From: Amoebidium appalachense
Lineage: Eukaryota > Ichthyosporea
NCBI GenBank assembly: GCA_963693365.1
Contig: CAVNZM010000004.1
Location: forward strand, 1,240,001 to 1,304,000
DNA: 64,000 nucleotides
Direction of reading: 5' to 3'
The translations under genes were made by a program, and so were the position numbers. Below, piece by piece: positions 48,181 through 58,948 of the stretch. The stretch's first letter is position 1; each line of letters starts with the position of its first letter. A model generated the notes under the pieces. That model saw nothing but the letters and a program-made list of their open reading frames with translations. It searched no databases and was not told the DNA's origin.

Positions 48181-48763
48181 CTTTAGCTCAAACTGTGTAC
48201 CGTATGATTCAATCTGTTTTTACCCTTTTAGTCAAGAAGGTGCATGGACGCGTGGCCGGACGGTTTCAAACTTTTTTTTTTTTCCTTTTTGCGCGCGCGC
48301 GCGCGCGCGTGTGTGTGTGTGTGCGTGCGCGCGTGGGAGAGGGGGGGTGGGCCGGGCACTTTTACTTGTCGAACGACTCCATTCCACGTCAGCTTCTCTT
48401 CCCTTTAAGTCCGTTGTTACCGCTACCGTAACGACTCCATTCTCTTCCCTTTAAGTCCGTTGTTACCGCTACCGTAACGACTCCATTCCACGTCGGCTTC
48501 TCTTCCCAAGTCCGCACCCCCTTTCAATGCTTATGCTTCTCTGTCAATCATTCATTCACTTGAAGCTCTCTGACTGACCGTTGCCTTCATACATTTGAGC
48601 AGTTGCTCCAAAGCAGCCGGATGAACCTTCCTTCGTGGACAACTTCGACGATTTTGCGGATTACGGCGATTTTGCGGATTACGGCAATGGAAATGGGAAC
48701 GGCTATGGTAACGGCAACGGCAACGGCAATGGCCAAGGATATGGCAATAGCGGGAAGTCTTAG
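34090..48763 (+). CDS. Gene B: secreted PAN-type / SdrD-B-like modular protein
   Basis: Spliced model of 18 exons: 34090-34441; six pairs 34977-35000/35528-35770, 36403-36426/36978-37220, 37799-37822/38342-38584, 39066-39089/39609-39851, 40331-40354/40899-41141, 41632-41655/42185-42427; then 43306-43569, 45027-45290, 46063-46941, 47541-47828, 48603-48763. It totals 3810 nt, or 1269 aa. All introns are phase 1. Residues 1-20 are a signal peptide, ~38-117 PAN1, 118-651 six microexon+PAN2 units (89 aa each), 652-827 two PAN1, 828-1120 Cna-B-like pair plus SdrD-B-like, 1121-1216 SdrD-B-like, and 1217-1269 the Gly/Asn tail. PAN2 has the same Cys spacing as PAN1 (X3, X5, X11, X5). The inferred role is a secreted adhesive or matrix protein with an extended cysteine-rich N-terminal array. 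The solo LTR lies in the intron before 45027. Splicing is untested. Confidence 0.76.
34977..35770 (+). CDS. Gene B cassette 1: microexon + PAN2 exon
   Basis: The microexon 34977-35000 (24 nt, PVRPADPG with split ends) has acceptor TTTTTCACAG and donor GTGAGC. PAN2 exon 35528-35770 (243 nt) has acceptor CATACAG and donor GTGAGT. It encodes YQPHIRPGNGLKC, VSKCYEAC, AGC, SKWC and SKC. It is the most diverged cassette: Val after the first Cys and Glu in GGETFALVG, where the other five have Phe and Gln. Its downstream intron also holds an extra GGAAACTGGAAAG block. Confidence 0.8.
36403..37220 (+). CDS. Gene B cassette 2: microexon + PAN2 exon
   Basis: Microexon 36403-36426 has acceptor CACACAG, with an extra AC compared with the others. 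PAN2 exon is 36978-37220. The exon body is indistinguishable from cassettes 3-6 by eye. The intron carries a long (CT)n/poly-C compound repeat. Confidence 0.8.
37799..38584 (+). CDS. Gene B cassette 3: microexon + PAN2 exon
   Basis: Microexon 37799-37822 and PAN2 exon 38342-38584. Branch-site-like TGACTAAT lies ~30 nt before the microexon acceptor. PAN2 start-to-start distance to cassette 2 is 1364 bp. Confidence 0.8.
39066..39851 (+). CDS. Gene B cassette 4: microexon + PAN2 exon
   Basis: Microexon 39066-39089 and PAN2 exon 39609-39851. The spacing from cassette 3 is 1267 bp. The intron differs from cassette 3 mainly in microsatellite length. Confidence 0.8.
40331..41141 (+). CDS. Gene B cassette 5: microexon + PAN2 exon
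   Basis: Microexon 40331-40354 and PAN2 exon 40899-41141, with identical exon signals. The spacing from cassette 4 is 1290 bp. Confidence 0.8.
41632..42427 (+). CDS. Gene B cassette 6: microexon + PAN2 exon
   Basis: Microexon 41632-41655 and PAN2 exon 42185-42427. This is the last cassette. The downstream intron contains an extra tandem pyrimidine block (42590-42790) and ends at the orphan acceptor 43099-43100, after which no microexon is found. Confidence 0.8.
43306..43569 (+). CDS. Gene B PAN1 exon 2
   Basis: 264 nt, phase 1-1, CAGCAG acceptor, donor GTAAGT after ATGC. It carries two changes from other PAN1 exons (Gly for Asp in CIDGQPAG, Pro for Ala in RETPGC). Six Cys are kept. Confidence 0.8.
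44094..45025 (+). mobile_element. Solo LTR with 5-bp target duplication
   Basis: 932 bp beginning TGTAAAATTTTATG and ending ACTTCAACA, flanked by GCCAA on both sides (44089-44093 and 45026-45030). The uninterrupted target is visible in gene A (CAGCAGCCAACCCACC at 9381-9396). TG...CA ends, a 5-bp duplication and an internal TATATAA (44266-44272) are diagnostic of an LTR. No internal retrotransposon sequence remains, so it is a solo LTR formed by LTR-LTR recombination. Confidence 0.88.
45027..45290 (+). CDS. Gene B PAN1 exon 3 (acceptor rebuilt by LTR insertion)
   Basis: 264 nt, phase 1-1, donor GTAAGT. The native CAGCAG acceptor now lies 930 bp upstream beyond the solo LTR. The LTR's last bases CA plus the G of the duplicated target make a new CAACAG acceptor at exactly the right position. 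The new site lacks a good pyrimidine tract, so efficiency is uncertain. Exon skipping would keep the frame. Confidence 0.65.
45675..45802 (+). pseudogene. Relic tail of a PAN1 cassette
   Basis: This matches 10031-10157 of copy A: ACAAAATGC with a degraded donor (GTAGGT), then diverged cassette intron. The exon body is missing. Confidence 0.68.
46063..46941 (+). CDS. Gene B exon: Cna-B-like pair + SdrD-B-like domain
   Basis: 879 nt, same length and frame as 10404-11282. A few substitutions separate them (for example Asp to Gly in GPDGTPL, Phe to Tyr in EIYDED, Leu to Pro in NKPFTQ). The putative Ca-binding loop DLNKNNKVDAGE is unchanged. Confidence 0.82.
46999..47400 (+). repeat. Expanded intronic tandem repeat
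   Basis: The 67-bp unit seen twice in gene A occurs at about 47000, 47067 and 47252, plus a partial unit at ~47204. This results from duplication of a ~180-bp block that includes GTCACCACGGCCTGACATGG. Confidence 0.85.
47541..47828 (+). CDS. Gene B exon: second SdrD-B-like domain
   Basis: 288 nt, no difference from gene A exon 6 that I could see. Acceptor CACACACAG, donor GTGCGT. Confidence 0.82.
48603..48763 (+). CDS. Gene B last exon: acidic and Gly/Asn-rich tail
   Basis: 161 nt with TAG at 48761-48763. It carries the same DFADYG pair and Gly/Asn end as gene A, with one Ser to Gly change in the NGNG stretch. Confidence 0.75.
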
Positions 48764-48906
48764 TAGAATACGGTAAATATAGTCTCGCATGACGTAGGAG
48801 CATACTACTACAGTAGAGCTCAAGGCACCGATTCAGAAACCACCGAGTCTCAGATCTACATACTAGCTGCGCGGCATAGAGAGGGCTGTCATGTTAAAAA
48901 CTTTGA

Positions 48907-48912
48907 AATAAA
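48907..48912 (+). promoter_or_regulatory. Poly(A) signal of gene B
   Basis: AATAAA lies 143 bp after the stop codon, in the same context as in gene A. Confidence 0.6.
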
Positions 48913-49578
48913 CATTTCACGGCAACAAGTAAGCATAGGTCCCCAGCAATCATTTCTTTTTTACATGGTATCTTCCGGGACCTGTTTCCACAATAATAAT
49001 TTGGTTACTGAGTTTGGTGTTGCATCCTTTATATAATGAGAATGCCATTGTGGTGTCATAAACAGTGGTATGCTACCTGTGGGTGCCACGGACTGCCGGG
49101 TGTGTGCAGTTTGCATACTGGATGTATTGATTGTCATTGGATTAGAAGTTTTTTATTTAGTGACGGACTTATTGCTTTTATACGTATATATTAAAGCAAT
49201 ATGTCATGGCATCTGATGGGTCATGGCATCTGATGGGTCCCGCACCATAAGGATCGTCCCAAATGTATGTCCGATCCTCCTCCCCCCCCCCCCCCCCCCC
49301 GGCCCCCCCAAACCCCCGCTGTTTTTGGAATTCAAGGGGCCTCGGGATATAACATCATTCTTAGAAGGCTCCCTATATTATATCTAGATCTACTCGTGCT
49401 ATATCATGTGATGCATCAGGAGCTGCCACGTAACACTATTTTTCGACAACGGAGCCTCCCAGCCGTCTCTTTCCATCTATGCCACTGCCCCCTCCCCCTT
49501 CCCCCGCTAGCTCGAGGCACATTCTTTGAACTCTGAGCTTTTTCTTAGTTACTAATTAGCTTTTAGGCAGCTAATTCT

Positions 49579-49638
49579 CTCTCTCTGAGCTAAAGAGAGG
49601 GAATGATGAGTCATTCCCTCTCTTTAGCTCAGAGAGAG
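49579..49638. repeat. Perfect 28-bp-arm hairpin (copy B)
   Basis: Same hairpin as 13713-13772. Its right half plus the following TTTTTCTGTCTCC... block is repeated once more at ~49689-49757. Confidence 0.88.
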
Positions 49639-49769
49639 TTTTTCTGTCTCCGGAGGTCTCGGGTCCATATAATATCCCTCTTCCCCCCTCTCTTTAGCTC
49701 AGAGAGAGTTTTTCTGTCTCCGAGGTCTCGGGTCCATATAATATCCCTCTTCCCCCGAGTCACTCTCAA

Positions 49770-49838
49770 CTCTCTCTCTCTCTCTCTCTCTCTCTCCCCC
49801 CCCCCCCTCCATCTCTCTCCCTCCATCTCTCTCACTCC

Positions 49839-49883
<45 letters not shown>

Positions 49884-49894
49884 CCTCTCTCCGA

Positions 49895-49962
<68 letters not shown>

Positions 49963-50100
49963 CTCTCTCTCCCTCTTACCTCTCTCTCTCTCTCTCTGAG
50001 AGCCTCTCTCTCCCCATTCCCTCCTCCTTCTTAACCCCCCCCCCCCCCCCGTCTCTTTGTCTCCCCCCCAGGAGGGGCCTCTCTCTCCCCCCTCTCAGTG
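49770..50100. repeat. (CT)n-rich tract (copy B)
   Basis: Counterpart of 13831-14110. The CT run before CGCTCTCTC (49897-49960) is longer than in copy A. Confidence 0.9.
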
Positions 50101-50202
50101 ATAGATAAAAGGTCCTCTCTCTCCTCAGTGAGTCTATCTCTCTCTCTCACCCTGGCTCTGTGATTCCCTCTCTAGATCTTTGGATCTAGATGTCTCTCTG
50201 TA

Positions 50203-50331
50203 CAGGGGGTGACTCAAATTAAGATAATTTGAAATTAAGATAAATAGTGCTATTTTATTTTTAAAAAAATAAGAGAATAGGGTCTACCAAACCTGGTGGA
50301 TATTTAAGATCATTGCCGTGGTGGTGGTGGT

Positions 50332-50380
<49 letters not shown>

Positions 50381-50736
50381 GGGATGGGGGGATGTTTACA
50401 CAGAACCTGGAGGCGGCCGGTTAATATATAGAGACAATGATATTGTCGGCTTATGAGAAGGATAATGATTGCTAACGCTAAACCCTCTCACCGCCCTGGT
50501 TGTCTTCACCTCTAACTGAGTGTTCCACTTGGGGGTTGGGGAGTGGGGGTGTTGATGGGTGGGGGGGAAATCAGTGACCCACTAACTGTTTGAAAGGGTG
50601 TGGGGGGGGGGGGGGGGGGGGGGCGGGAGGGGGGCGCCACCCATATCAAAAAGGAGCCTCCCCCCCCTACCCCCCCCCCCCCCCCCCCGGAGGGCCCCCC
50701 ATACACACACACACAGTCCCCCCTCACCCCCCCCCC

Positions 50737-50769
<33 letters not shown>

Positions 50770-50967
50770 AGGGCCCCAAGGAAGGCATCCACGAACCCAC
50801 CAATGACTGATTTTGGTCACTAATACATATGTTGGACACAGATATCGGTATTAGCAAGCTTTACAGTTTGTATCCATCTTTCAAGGTAAGGCTACATGTG
50901 TCCGGCCTATAGAACTAGCCCTTGTCCCTCATCCCTCGAGCTCCCCCCCGCTCCTCCGAATCCCCCC

Positions 50968-50998
<31 letters not shown>

Positions 50999-51761
50999 AA
51001 AATTAAAATAAAAATAAAAATAATGAATGCGGGGAGCGCAGGGAGGGGGTGGAGGGTTTTCAATATTTACCACTAGCTTTCCGATGCAATCGAGAGTCAA
51101 AAGAATAAGGCTCTTAGCGCAACTCACGGACGAAACTGATCGATATGGACTTGACAAATATATTCTCGAGGTGATGCACACACATAGTATCCGAATGCAG
51201 AAGCACATGCAAACACACAAAACACACACACACATGTGCGTACGCGCAAACGGCGCACGCTTGCACGCACGCACACAAAGCACAACACACATGCACAGCA
51301 AGAGAGAGGGATGGGGGCGGGGGGGGGGGGGGGGGGGGGGGGAGGGGGAGGGAGAGAGAGAGATCTTAAAACAGACAGAGAGAGAGAGAGGGAGAGGGAG
51401 GGAGAGGGAGGGAGGGAGGGAGGGGGAGGGGGGGAGAGAGAGAGAGAGAGAGAGAGAGATGTACATATGGCATCATACTCACGCCCCACGCGCCGTCGCG
51501 CAAGTTGCAGCATGCCCAGACACACACGAACGCATTCGTGCACACGTACGCGTGGACGTGTGCATACACATCGACTAAATTCGTACACAAGCACATCCAT
51601 ATATCATAATACATACAAATACATGCAGCACGTACGCCGCGCATACACACACACATACACACACCAACCCTCCACATGCACACACGTGCCACACACACAC
51701 ACACACACGCCCCCCCCCCCCCCCCCTTCTCTCCCCCCCCCCCCCCCCCCCCCCGCCATGC

Positions 51762-51812
<51 letters not shown>

Positions 51813-52160
51813 GCCGCACGCACGTGCGTTAGCAAGTGCGCCTTGTGTGCACACATATGCGGTTTGGAAGATGTACATGTGCAGCCAGCTGCCAGAACCA
51901 GCATTGATTCGACTTTTTTGTGTGTAAGATCAGTGTTCGAAGTCTTGTTTGAGATGACAGCCCTTTTAATGAGCTATATTAGCATAGTCGGCCTTTTTCA
52001 TAAGAATGGAAGCCCCCCCCCCCTCCCCCTTCCCCTCCCCGTGCGGACACAACCCACCCCAAGTAAATTTTAAGATCATTTAGGCTATGGTCCCTGAAAA
52101 ATTAAGATAATTAGCCCCTATTTCCAAAGTACCCATGATCTTAATTTCAGTCACCCCCTG
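50203..52160. mobile_element. TIR element with TA flanks (copy B)
   Basis: TIRs at 50203-50225 and 52138-52160 are bounded by TA (50201-50202, 52161-52162). It is 1958 bp. The interior is the same as 14224-16199 apart from repeat lengths, for example a 48-base poly-G (50332-50379) against 25 in copy A. No transposase frame is present. Confidence 0.72.
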
Positions 52161-52181
52161 TAATACTTATTGAGGCCTAAA

Positions 52182-52182
52182 G

Positions 52183-52251
<69 letters not shown>

Positions 52252-52263
52252 ACCCCTTGACAC

Positions 52264-52337
<74 letters not shown>

Positions 52338-52966
52338 CCCCTCCCCCCCTCCCCCCTCTCCAGAACGCTCTCTCTCGATCTCTCAAACTCTCGAGCTCTC
52401 TATTGATCACCATTATCCCTCCCCCCCCCCCCCCCCTCCCCCCCCCCCCCCCCCCCCCCCCCCCTCTCTCTCTTTCTCACTCGCCTCAGGCCCAGTCCGA
52501 CAATCAGGTCCTCTCCAATCTCTCCCTCTCCCTCTCCTTTCGACGAGTCTTTCTTTCCGAACCCTCACTCTTTTTCCGCCTCTATCTCCATCCCTCCCTA
52601 CCTCTCCTGTCTCTTATGAAATTATCTCCCACCGAGATCTCCAGCCCTCCCCAGGCCTCCGACCGTCTCTCTCCCTCTCTCATGATCCGTCTCTGGTCTC
52701 GAGCTCTCGAGATCATAATCATCAGTCTTGTCTTCCTCTCACAGAGACTCCTCTCTTTCGAAGGCTTTCCCTCTCTTCTCCTTCAAAATCTGTTTCCCCC
52801 TCCCCCCCCACCCCCCACCCCCTCCCCACCCCCCTGTTCAGTCGCGATCGACTGAGCCCTTTCTCTCTTTGTTTAGCACTATGTACTATGCATTAGAGAG
52901 AGCCTCTGACTCTCGAGCTCCGAGTCTCCTCCCCCTCCCGCAGCCCCTAAGAGTCTTAGGCCTCCC

Positions 52967-53040
<74 letters not shown>

Positions 53041-53423
53041 CACAAACACACGAACACAAGCAAGCACACATGCGCACAAACACACACACACTTGAATCAC
53101 ACAAGCTTGCGCACACACAAGCACACCGCCCCTCGAGCTCTGCTAGGCTCGCAGGCCCTAGACTAGCTATGTAGGCCTGCCTCGGCAGATAACTCCCTTG
53201 GTCCCAGGGGGGAGGGGGGGGGGGTGGGGGGTAAACCCCCAAAATTATCTTTCGTAATAACATTTTTATGATTAACTTAATGATTTGTGATCCCATACCC
53301 CCCCCCCCCCTCCCCCCACACCCCTACCCTCTCCCCCTTCCCTTACTCCCAAAACACACACATGCGTCAAAGCCAAGTAGCCTCGACGCGCGCGCGTGCG
53401 CGCACGCGCGCGCGAGCGCGCGC

Positions 53424-53457
<34 letters not shown>
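52182..53457. repeat. CT/C/AC/CG compound repeat region (copy B)
   Basis: (CT)n and poly-C (52182-52464), (AC)n (52975-53033) and CG/TG tracts (53388-53457) are separated by CT-biased non-repetitive sequence (52480-52970). The latter is shared with 16520-17010 and 63534-63950. Confidence 0.88.
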
Positions 53458-53458
<1 letters not shown>

Positions 53459-53755
53459 CAGTAGAAGCGTGGTAACAGCTAGGTCACCAATACCTTCAGC
53501 TAGAGCAAGACCAATTCTACAGGAAGGCAATGCGTTTTTAGATGTTACACATGCGATTGCCATATTTGGCAATATGATTAAGGTGGTCCGATGACTAAAT
53601 ACATATGAAACGAGACAAAGGCTTAGTTTTTCAAGGTGTCTGCTTGCATCAAGTCTAGTGTCCTGTGGCAATTTTTCCTTTTGTTATATTGTGTGATTTT
53701 TTTTTTGTTTATGTACATGTCTAATAAGTAGGTGGCAGTCCCAAGTCACACCCAC
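53452..53755 (-). pseudogene. Diverged LINE C-terminal fragment (copy B)
   Basis: Duplicate of 17501-17797. It encodes broken versions of the LINE C-terminal region on the minus strand. Confidence 0.75.
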
Positions 53756-54223
53756 CTCACAGCTCCACCTGAATACGTCAGACCCCCCTCACCAAACAGG
53801 GGAAACCTGTCGCTGGGTGGGTGCTTGTGTGTGTGTGTGTGTGTGTGTGTGTCCTTGTGTGTGCGTGCGTGTGTGTTTGTGTGTCTGTGTGTGTTTGTGT
53901 GTGTGTGTGTATGTGTGTGTGTGTGGGTGTGTGTATGTGGGTGCGTGCCTGTGTGACACCTGACGTCTTGATATCATTGGGTTAGCGAGTACCATGAGTA
54001 GAGATTTACCTTTTTTGGATAATGACCTCAACACCCCTTTCATGGGTGCTTTCGAAAAAGGGAAAACACGGTTAGATTAGTTGAAAGGGGAGGGGGGGGG
54101 GGGGGGGGGGGGAGGGGGGGGGGGGGGAAGGGGGGGGGGGGGAGAGGGGGGGGGGGGGGGGGGGGGGCGATTTCGCCGATTTTCTCAGCAGCCCAATTAA
54201 GGAAAAAACTCTGGCACGTTCCC

Positions 54224-54250
54224 CGGGGCTGGGTCACTTGGTATCAGCTG

Positions 54251-54317
<67 letters not shown>

Positions 54318-54534
54318 CTAGCGTTTTGTGTTGCCATGTTGCTCGAGCCAACCAATACATCTAATAAAGAGATTATAACCACGTGTGTTTAACAAAAAAT
54401 TAGGATGTTGCCATTTTCGAGCTGCTGGGTGTCTGTGAATGTGTGGTGTGTGTGCTGCGGTATAAGGTGGTATATCAATCTCCATTTAGCAATAAATGAC
54501 CGTTCAAATTTGTCATGTATGTGTTGTTTAAGCT

Positions 54535-54540
<6 letters not shown>
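54224..54540 (-). mobile_element. Diverged LINE 3' fragment (copy B, shortened)
   Basis: Retains CTGGGTCACTTGGTATCAGC, the (TG)n tract (54252-54311) and the coding-end region, but lacks the LINE 3' terminus. The junction after GGCACGT (~54220) shows a deletion relative to 18247-19002. Confidence 0.75.
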
Positions 54541-54572
<32 letters not shown>

Positions 54573-54711
54573 CCCAAAAAAAAACAAAAAACCAAACAAA
54601 AGACAAACAAGATAAATAACACTAAATAAATAATAAAGAATAATTTAAAAACTGTCAACACACAAAGAAGGCACACATGCACACACACACACACATGCAC
54701 ACACGCGCGCG

Positions 54712-54746
<35 letters not shown>

Positions 54747-55826
54747 GTACACACACCACACGCGCGCATGCGCACAAACACACACATAGACGCTCGCGCG
54801 CACACACACACACACGCGCACACGTTCCCCCTAACCCTCTTTCCCTTCCCCCCCCCCCCCCCCCCCCCCCCCCCCCTTCTCTTCCCACATTCAAAAACCC
54901 GGTACATTTCCCTGTGTTAATACAGAATTCTGTGAACCCCTGTCCACCCCAAAATTAAAAAAAATAAATAAATAAATAAATACATACAAATCATTGAACT
55001 TCATTCAACACTAAAGCCAAAAAAAAAAAGAATTTATGCTATTACAGGCAATCTATTTCACCAACAGTCTCTTTGCGGTTCAAAATCTCACAGTCTTTCC
55101 ATCTCCCCACAACCACCAGCGAAAAACATGTTGAACTTAGAGTGGACTCGCATTACCCAGAAACAATGTGTTTGTAGACCTTACCGTGAGCATCATTGCT
55201 GAACAAATTGTAGCCCACTGGATATAGATGGCAAATTGGGCCCGGATCCCCCCCATCCCCCCCCCCCCCCCCCCCCCCCCCCCCACCAAAAAAAAAAAAA
55301 AAAAAAAAAAAAGAAAAAGGAAAAAAAAACAACACACACCCACACCCACACCCAAAGAGTCGAGACAATAGAAAGAAAAGATGTACTGGTAACAAAGTTG
55401 AATAACCCAATCGGCATTACAGAAAACAGGTGCAACCCCCCCCCTCCCCCCCCCCCCCCCCCCCCCCCCCCCGCCTCACATCAACGACAACAACAGCAAA
55501 ACAAAGGCAACCAAAGAGAAGAAAAAAAAAAACACACAATAACAAAAGCAATAAATCTCTCCTGTGTACGTGTATGTGCGTGTGTGTACGGGTTTGCAAA
55601 GATGATGTGTACGTGTGTGTCGGTGTGTTTAGGGTATGTGTAGATGTGTCTATTCGTGTGTACGTATGAAGTGTAAAGGGCGAAGATGGGTCGGTGTGCA
55701 AGTGCGTACGTGTGTATACGTGTGTGTAGGTGTGTGTAGGTGTGTGCTGGTGTGCGTGTGATGGGTGGCGTGTATGGAAAGCCTGTATAAATGTGTCTAC
55801 GTGTGTGTACGTGTGTAAAAGGAATG
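54541..55826. other. Repeat-rich stretch, partly specific to copy B
   Basis: 54541-54902 matches copy A (poly-C, AC tracts). 54903-55826 replaces the LTR-bearing block of copy A. It holds AAAT repeats, two poly-C/poly-A runs (55255-55312, 55435-55472) and GTGTACG-type repeats. No gene is seen. Confidence 0.7.
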
Positions 55827-56330
55827 TGTATGGGCGCGTTGTGTGCGTTTTTAGGCTGAGTATATGTGTGTGTATATGTGTGTATGTGTGGTGTGTATGA
55901 AGATGTGGGTGCCCGTCTCAACAGGGCGGAGGGGGAGGGGGGGGGGGGGGTAGCATGTGTTGCAGAGTACACTTGCATTTTTATCTCCCTCTTCTAATCC
56001 GTGCCCAAGCTGCTCGAGAAAACTTGGAGAAAACACACACACATTCACAGCCAACAAACAAGCACACGCACGCCGTGGTCCAAGACACACAAACACCCAC
56101 ACACGCATAATCTACACCATACGACAAACCGTTCACGCACGCACACATGCAGGCACACACGCACGCACACACACATACACAACACACCCACACACCTCAC
56201 ACAACACAACAAGGCTGAGACAAGAATACACACACGCGCACATGCATGACATTGTTAGACACATACACTGTGCTTAATACACGGCACCCTAACAAACACA
56301 TGCACACACGCACACGCTCGCGCGCGCGTG

Positions 56331-56362
<32 letters not shown>

Positions 56363-57095
56363 CAAACACACACAGACACACACACACACATGCAAGCAAG
56401 CACGCACACACAAGCATGCATGCGGGACGCTGTGTGAAACAGGCAAACATACGCCGTCTTCGCGAGACGCAAACGCACACGCACACACCCACACACACGC
56501 ACTCGTACACACACACACACGACTCAAACGCACACACCCGCACGCACACACACACACACACACATCCACACATCCCTCCCTTCCCCCCCTCCCATCCTCC
56601 CCAACACACACACTTTCGTTGGTTTATTGGTTCAATGAGGAGGAGGATGCATGGGCAAAGCCCTCCTGCCATTTCCCAAACCTAGACAAAAACTCTCTAA
56701 CAATTGCCACACTCTATTCGGTTGTGTAAAACAAACATGCTGCATCCAGTCTCTGTGACGGTAAACTTCAAACAACTAAATTGTATAGTTTCTACACAAT
56801 TCAAATACAAATATGATATTAGAATATTCTTGCAATGGCCCATTGTCGAATACCTCTTTTAATGCATTATTTCGGTCACTGAGCCGAAAGGAATTAATAC
56901 ATAGTCTTCCAACAGAAAACCTACCGAAACACAAGTCATGCGCATATAGTAAGAAATTTACAATATGTCCCCCCCCGACTTTGTTCATTTTAGCGCCGCT
57001 GAGATCCAAAATGTCTACCAATGCAGCCATACCTTATGAAAGCAGTCGTATGACTCCCCTCCCCTCCCCTCCCCCCTCCCCCCCCCCCCCCCCCC

Positions 57096-57128
<33 letters not shown>

Positions 57129-57739
57129 AATCAAGCCCTGAACGTTAACACCACCACCACACGATGATGCCCTTCAACACCCCTCCTTAGTCACATCATC
57201 TTTCTCCCCCCCCCCCCCCTTTTTTTTTTGGGGGGGGGGGGAGGGGGGGGGGGGGAGGGGAGGGGGGGGAGGGGGAGGGGGGGAGGGGGGGGGGGGGATC
57301 GGAGGGAAGGGTGGGTGAAGGAACAGGGGGAGAGGAGGGGAAAGGTGATAGGAGGGGGGGGGGGGGGGGAGTTCTAACTGTGCGTTTTGTGCATTCCTGT
57401 GTGTGTCATTCGTGTGGGTGTCATTCGTGTGTGTGTGTGCGTGCATGTATTGGTGAGTAGGTTCAAGTGGTGTGACTGTATGTGTGTGTGTTTGCAGTCA
57501 TCATGGATGTACGCCGTGCACGTATAAAAATTGCACAGAGCACAAACACACTCATGAAGTGTGAGCACCAGTCCACATTTCCTCGGCTTTCATCGACATA
57601 CTTTCCCAGACACGTGTGCGCTACCAAACTTCTCTGAAAAGACCAAATATACACGGCCTCCCCCCAACCGCCAGGGAGGGAGAGAGGGAGAGGGGGGAGG
57701 AAAGGAGGGAGGGAGGGCAGGAGGAAGGGAGGGATGGAG
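55827..57739. other. AC-rich right part of segmental copy B, no gene
   Basis: Counterpart of 21326-23301. The C-T-G palindrome here (57206 onward) has only 14 C against 30 in copy A. No supported coding sequence. Confidence 0.7.
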
Positions 57740-57913
57740 TGTCATCTTCACTTGATTCTCAGCAAGACTTAGAAGTTGAGTTTTGTATTTGTTTATTAGT
57801 TTGTTGTAGTTTGTTTCCTTTTCCTTTCTTCCTTTCTTTCTTTCCTTTATGTTTCCGTGTACACGACATCTTAGATCTGTGTACGTATCGACATACTTAG
57901 CTCGCGCACACGT
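57740..57913 (+). repeat. Dispersed repeat, copy 2
   Basis: Matches 205-377. It sits exactly between the end of segmental copy B and the first base of the palindrome, so both of its ends are rearrangement junctions. Confidence 0.85.
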
Positions 57914-58282
57914 TTGGATTGGGCGATGGACTTGGTAAGGTTCGAATCGAATCGCGAAGGGCCGCCAGGCCCGGAGCACGGAGCACGGAGCACGGCGCCC
58001 GGCCCGCGCGGGGTCTGGGGGGACGGCGTCCGGGGGGACGGCGTGGCGCAGGGCGGCCCGGGTCTGGGGGGACGGGGTCTGGGGGGGAGATCATCCACCC
58101 CGCCCCGTCCCCCCCAGACCCCGTCCCCCCAGACCCGGGCCGCCCTGCCCCACGCCGTCCCCCCGGACGCCGTCCCCCCAGACCCCGCGCGGGCCGGGCG
58201 CCGTGCTCCGTGCTCCGTGCTCCGGGCCTGGCGGCCCTTCGCGATTCGATTCGAACCTTACCAAGTCCATCGCCCAATCCAA
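57914..58282. repeat. Near-perfect palindrome, 174-bp arms
   Basis: 57914-58087 and 58109-58282 are reverse complements with a single mismatch that I could find (GTGGCGCAG versus GTGGGGCAG) and a 21-nt loop. Outer arms are of ordinary composition (TTGGATTGGGCGATGGAC...). Inner arms are very GC-rich with GGGG runs (TCTGGGGGGACGG units) and a triple GGAGCAC repeat. Open frames on both strands follow from the symmetry and are not genes. Confidence 0.93.
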
Positions 58283-58463
58283 TATTGGACTAGTCACGTG
58301 GCCTGGTAACTTTGAGATCACACCACACCAAACCATCTCCGATCCGATCGCGATCAATCTATTTCCCACTTTCCACTTTTCCCACTTAAAATCGAAAAAG
58401 AGAAAAAAAAGGGGACAAAACAAACGATACAACATTACCCACTTTTAAGTGGGAAAGTGGCCA

Positions 58464-58706
58464 GAGAGAGAGAGAGAGAGAAAAGAGCTAAGTCTACACG
58501 AGAGAGAGAGAGAGAGAAAAAAGCTAAGTCTACACGAGAGAGAGAGAGAGAGAGAAAAAAGCTAAGCCCACACGAGAGAGAGAGAGAGAGAGAAAAAATC
58601 TAAGTCTACACGAGAGAGAGAGAGAGAGAAAAAAGCTAAGTCTACACGAGAGAGAGAGAGAGAGAAAAGAGAGAGAGAGAAAAAAGCCAAGTCTTGACCC
58701 GGGCAA
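58464..58706 (+). repeat. ~36-bp tandem array ((GA)n + AAAAAAGCTAAGTC)
   Basis: About six units of (GA)n followed by AAAAAAGCTAAGTCTACAC, with small variants (CCCACAC, ATCTAAG). Confidence 0.92.
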
Positions 58707-58948
58707 AAAGGGGGGGGCAGGCGAGGCACGGGAGGCAGGGGGGGCACGTGAGGCACGTGGAGGCAGGGGGGGCAGGCGAGGCACGTGAGGCAGGTGAGGC
58801 ACGCGAGGCAGGCGAGGCACGGGAGGCAGGTGAGGCAGGGGGGCAGGGGGGGCAGGCGCGGCAGGGGGGGGGGGGGGGGGCACGAGAGGCATGGGGCACG
58901 CGGGGGGAGGGGGGGCACGTGAGGCAGGGGGCACGCGGGGGGGGGGGG
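58707..58948 (+). repeat. G-rich GAGGCACG/GAGGCAGG array before the gap
   Basis: Short degenerate units of GAGGCAC/GAGGCAG with poly-G runs extend to the gap edge. The array probably continues into the gap and caused the assembly break. Confidence 0.9.

Larger units (their letters stand above)
34009..57739 (+). repeat. Segmental duplication, copy B (23.7 kb)
   Basis: This is the direct paralogue of 6711-23301. The extra length comes mainly from the six PAN2 cassettes (~8 kb) and the 932-bp solo LTR, partly offset by fewer PAN1 cassettes. It ends at GGGATGGAG, where it abuts a copy of sequence found at 205-377. Confidence 0.92.

Noticed and set aside
57914-58309. Overlapping ~125-codon ORFs in the palindrome
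   Set aside because: The same peptide appears on both strands because of the inverted symmetry, and the GC-rich composition removes stops.
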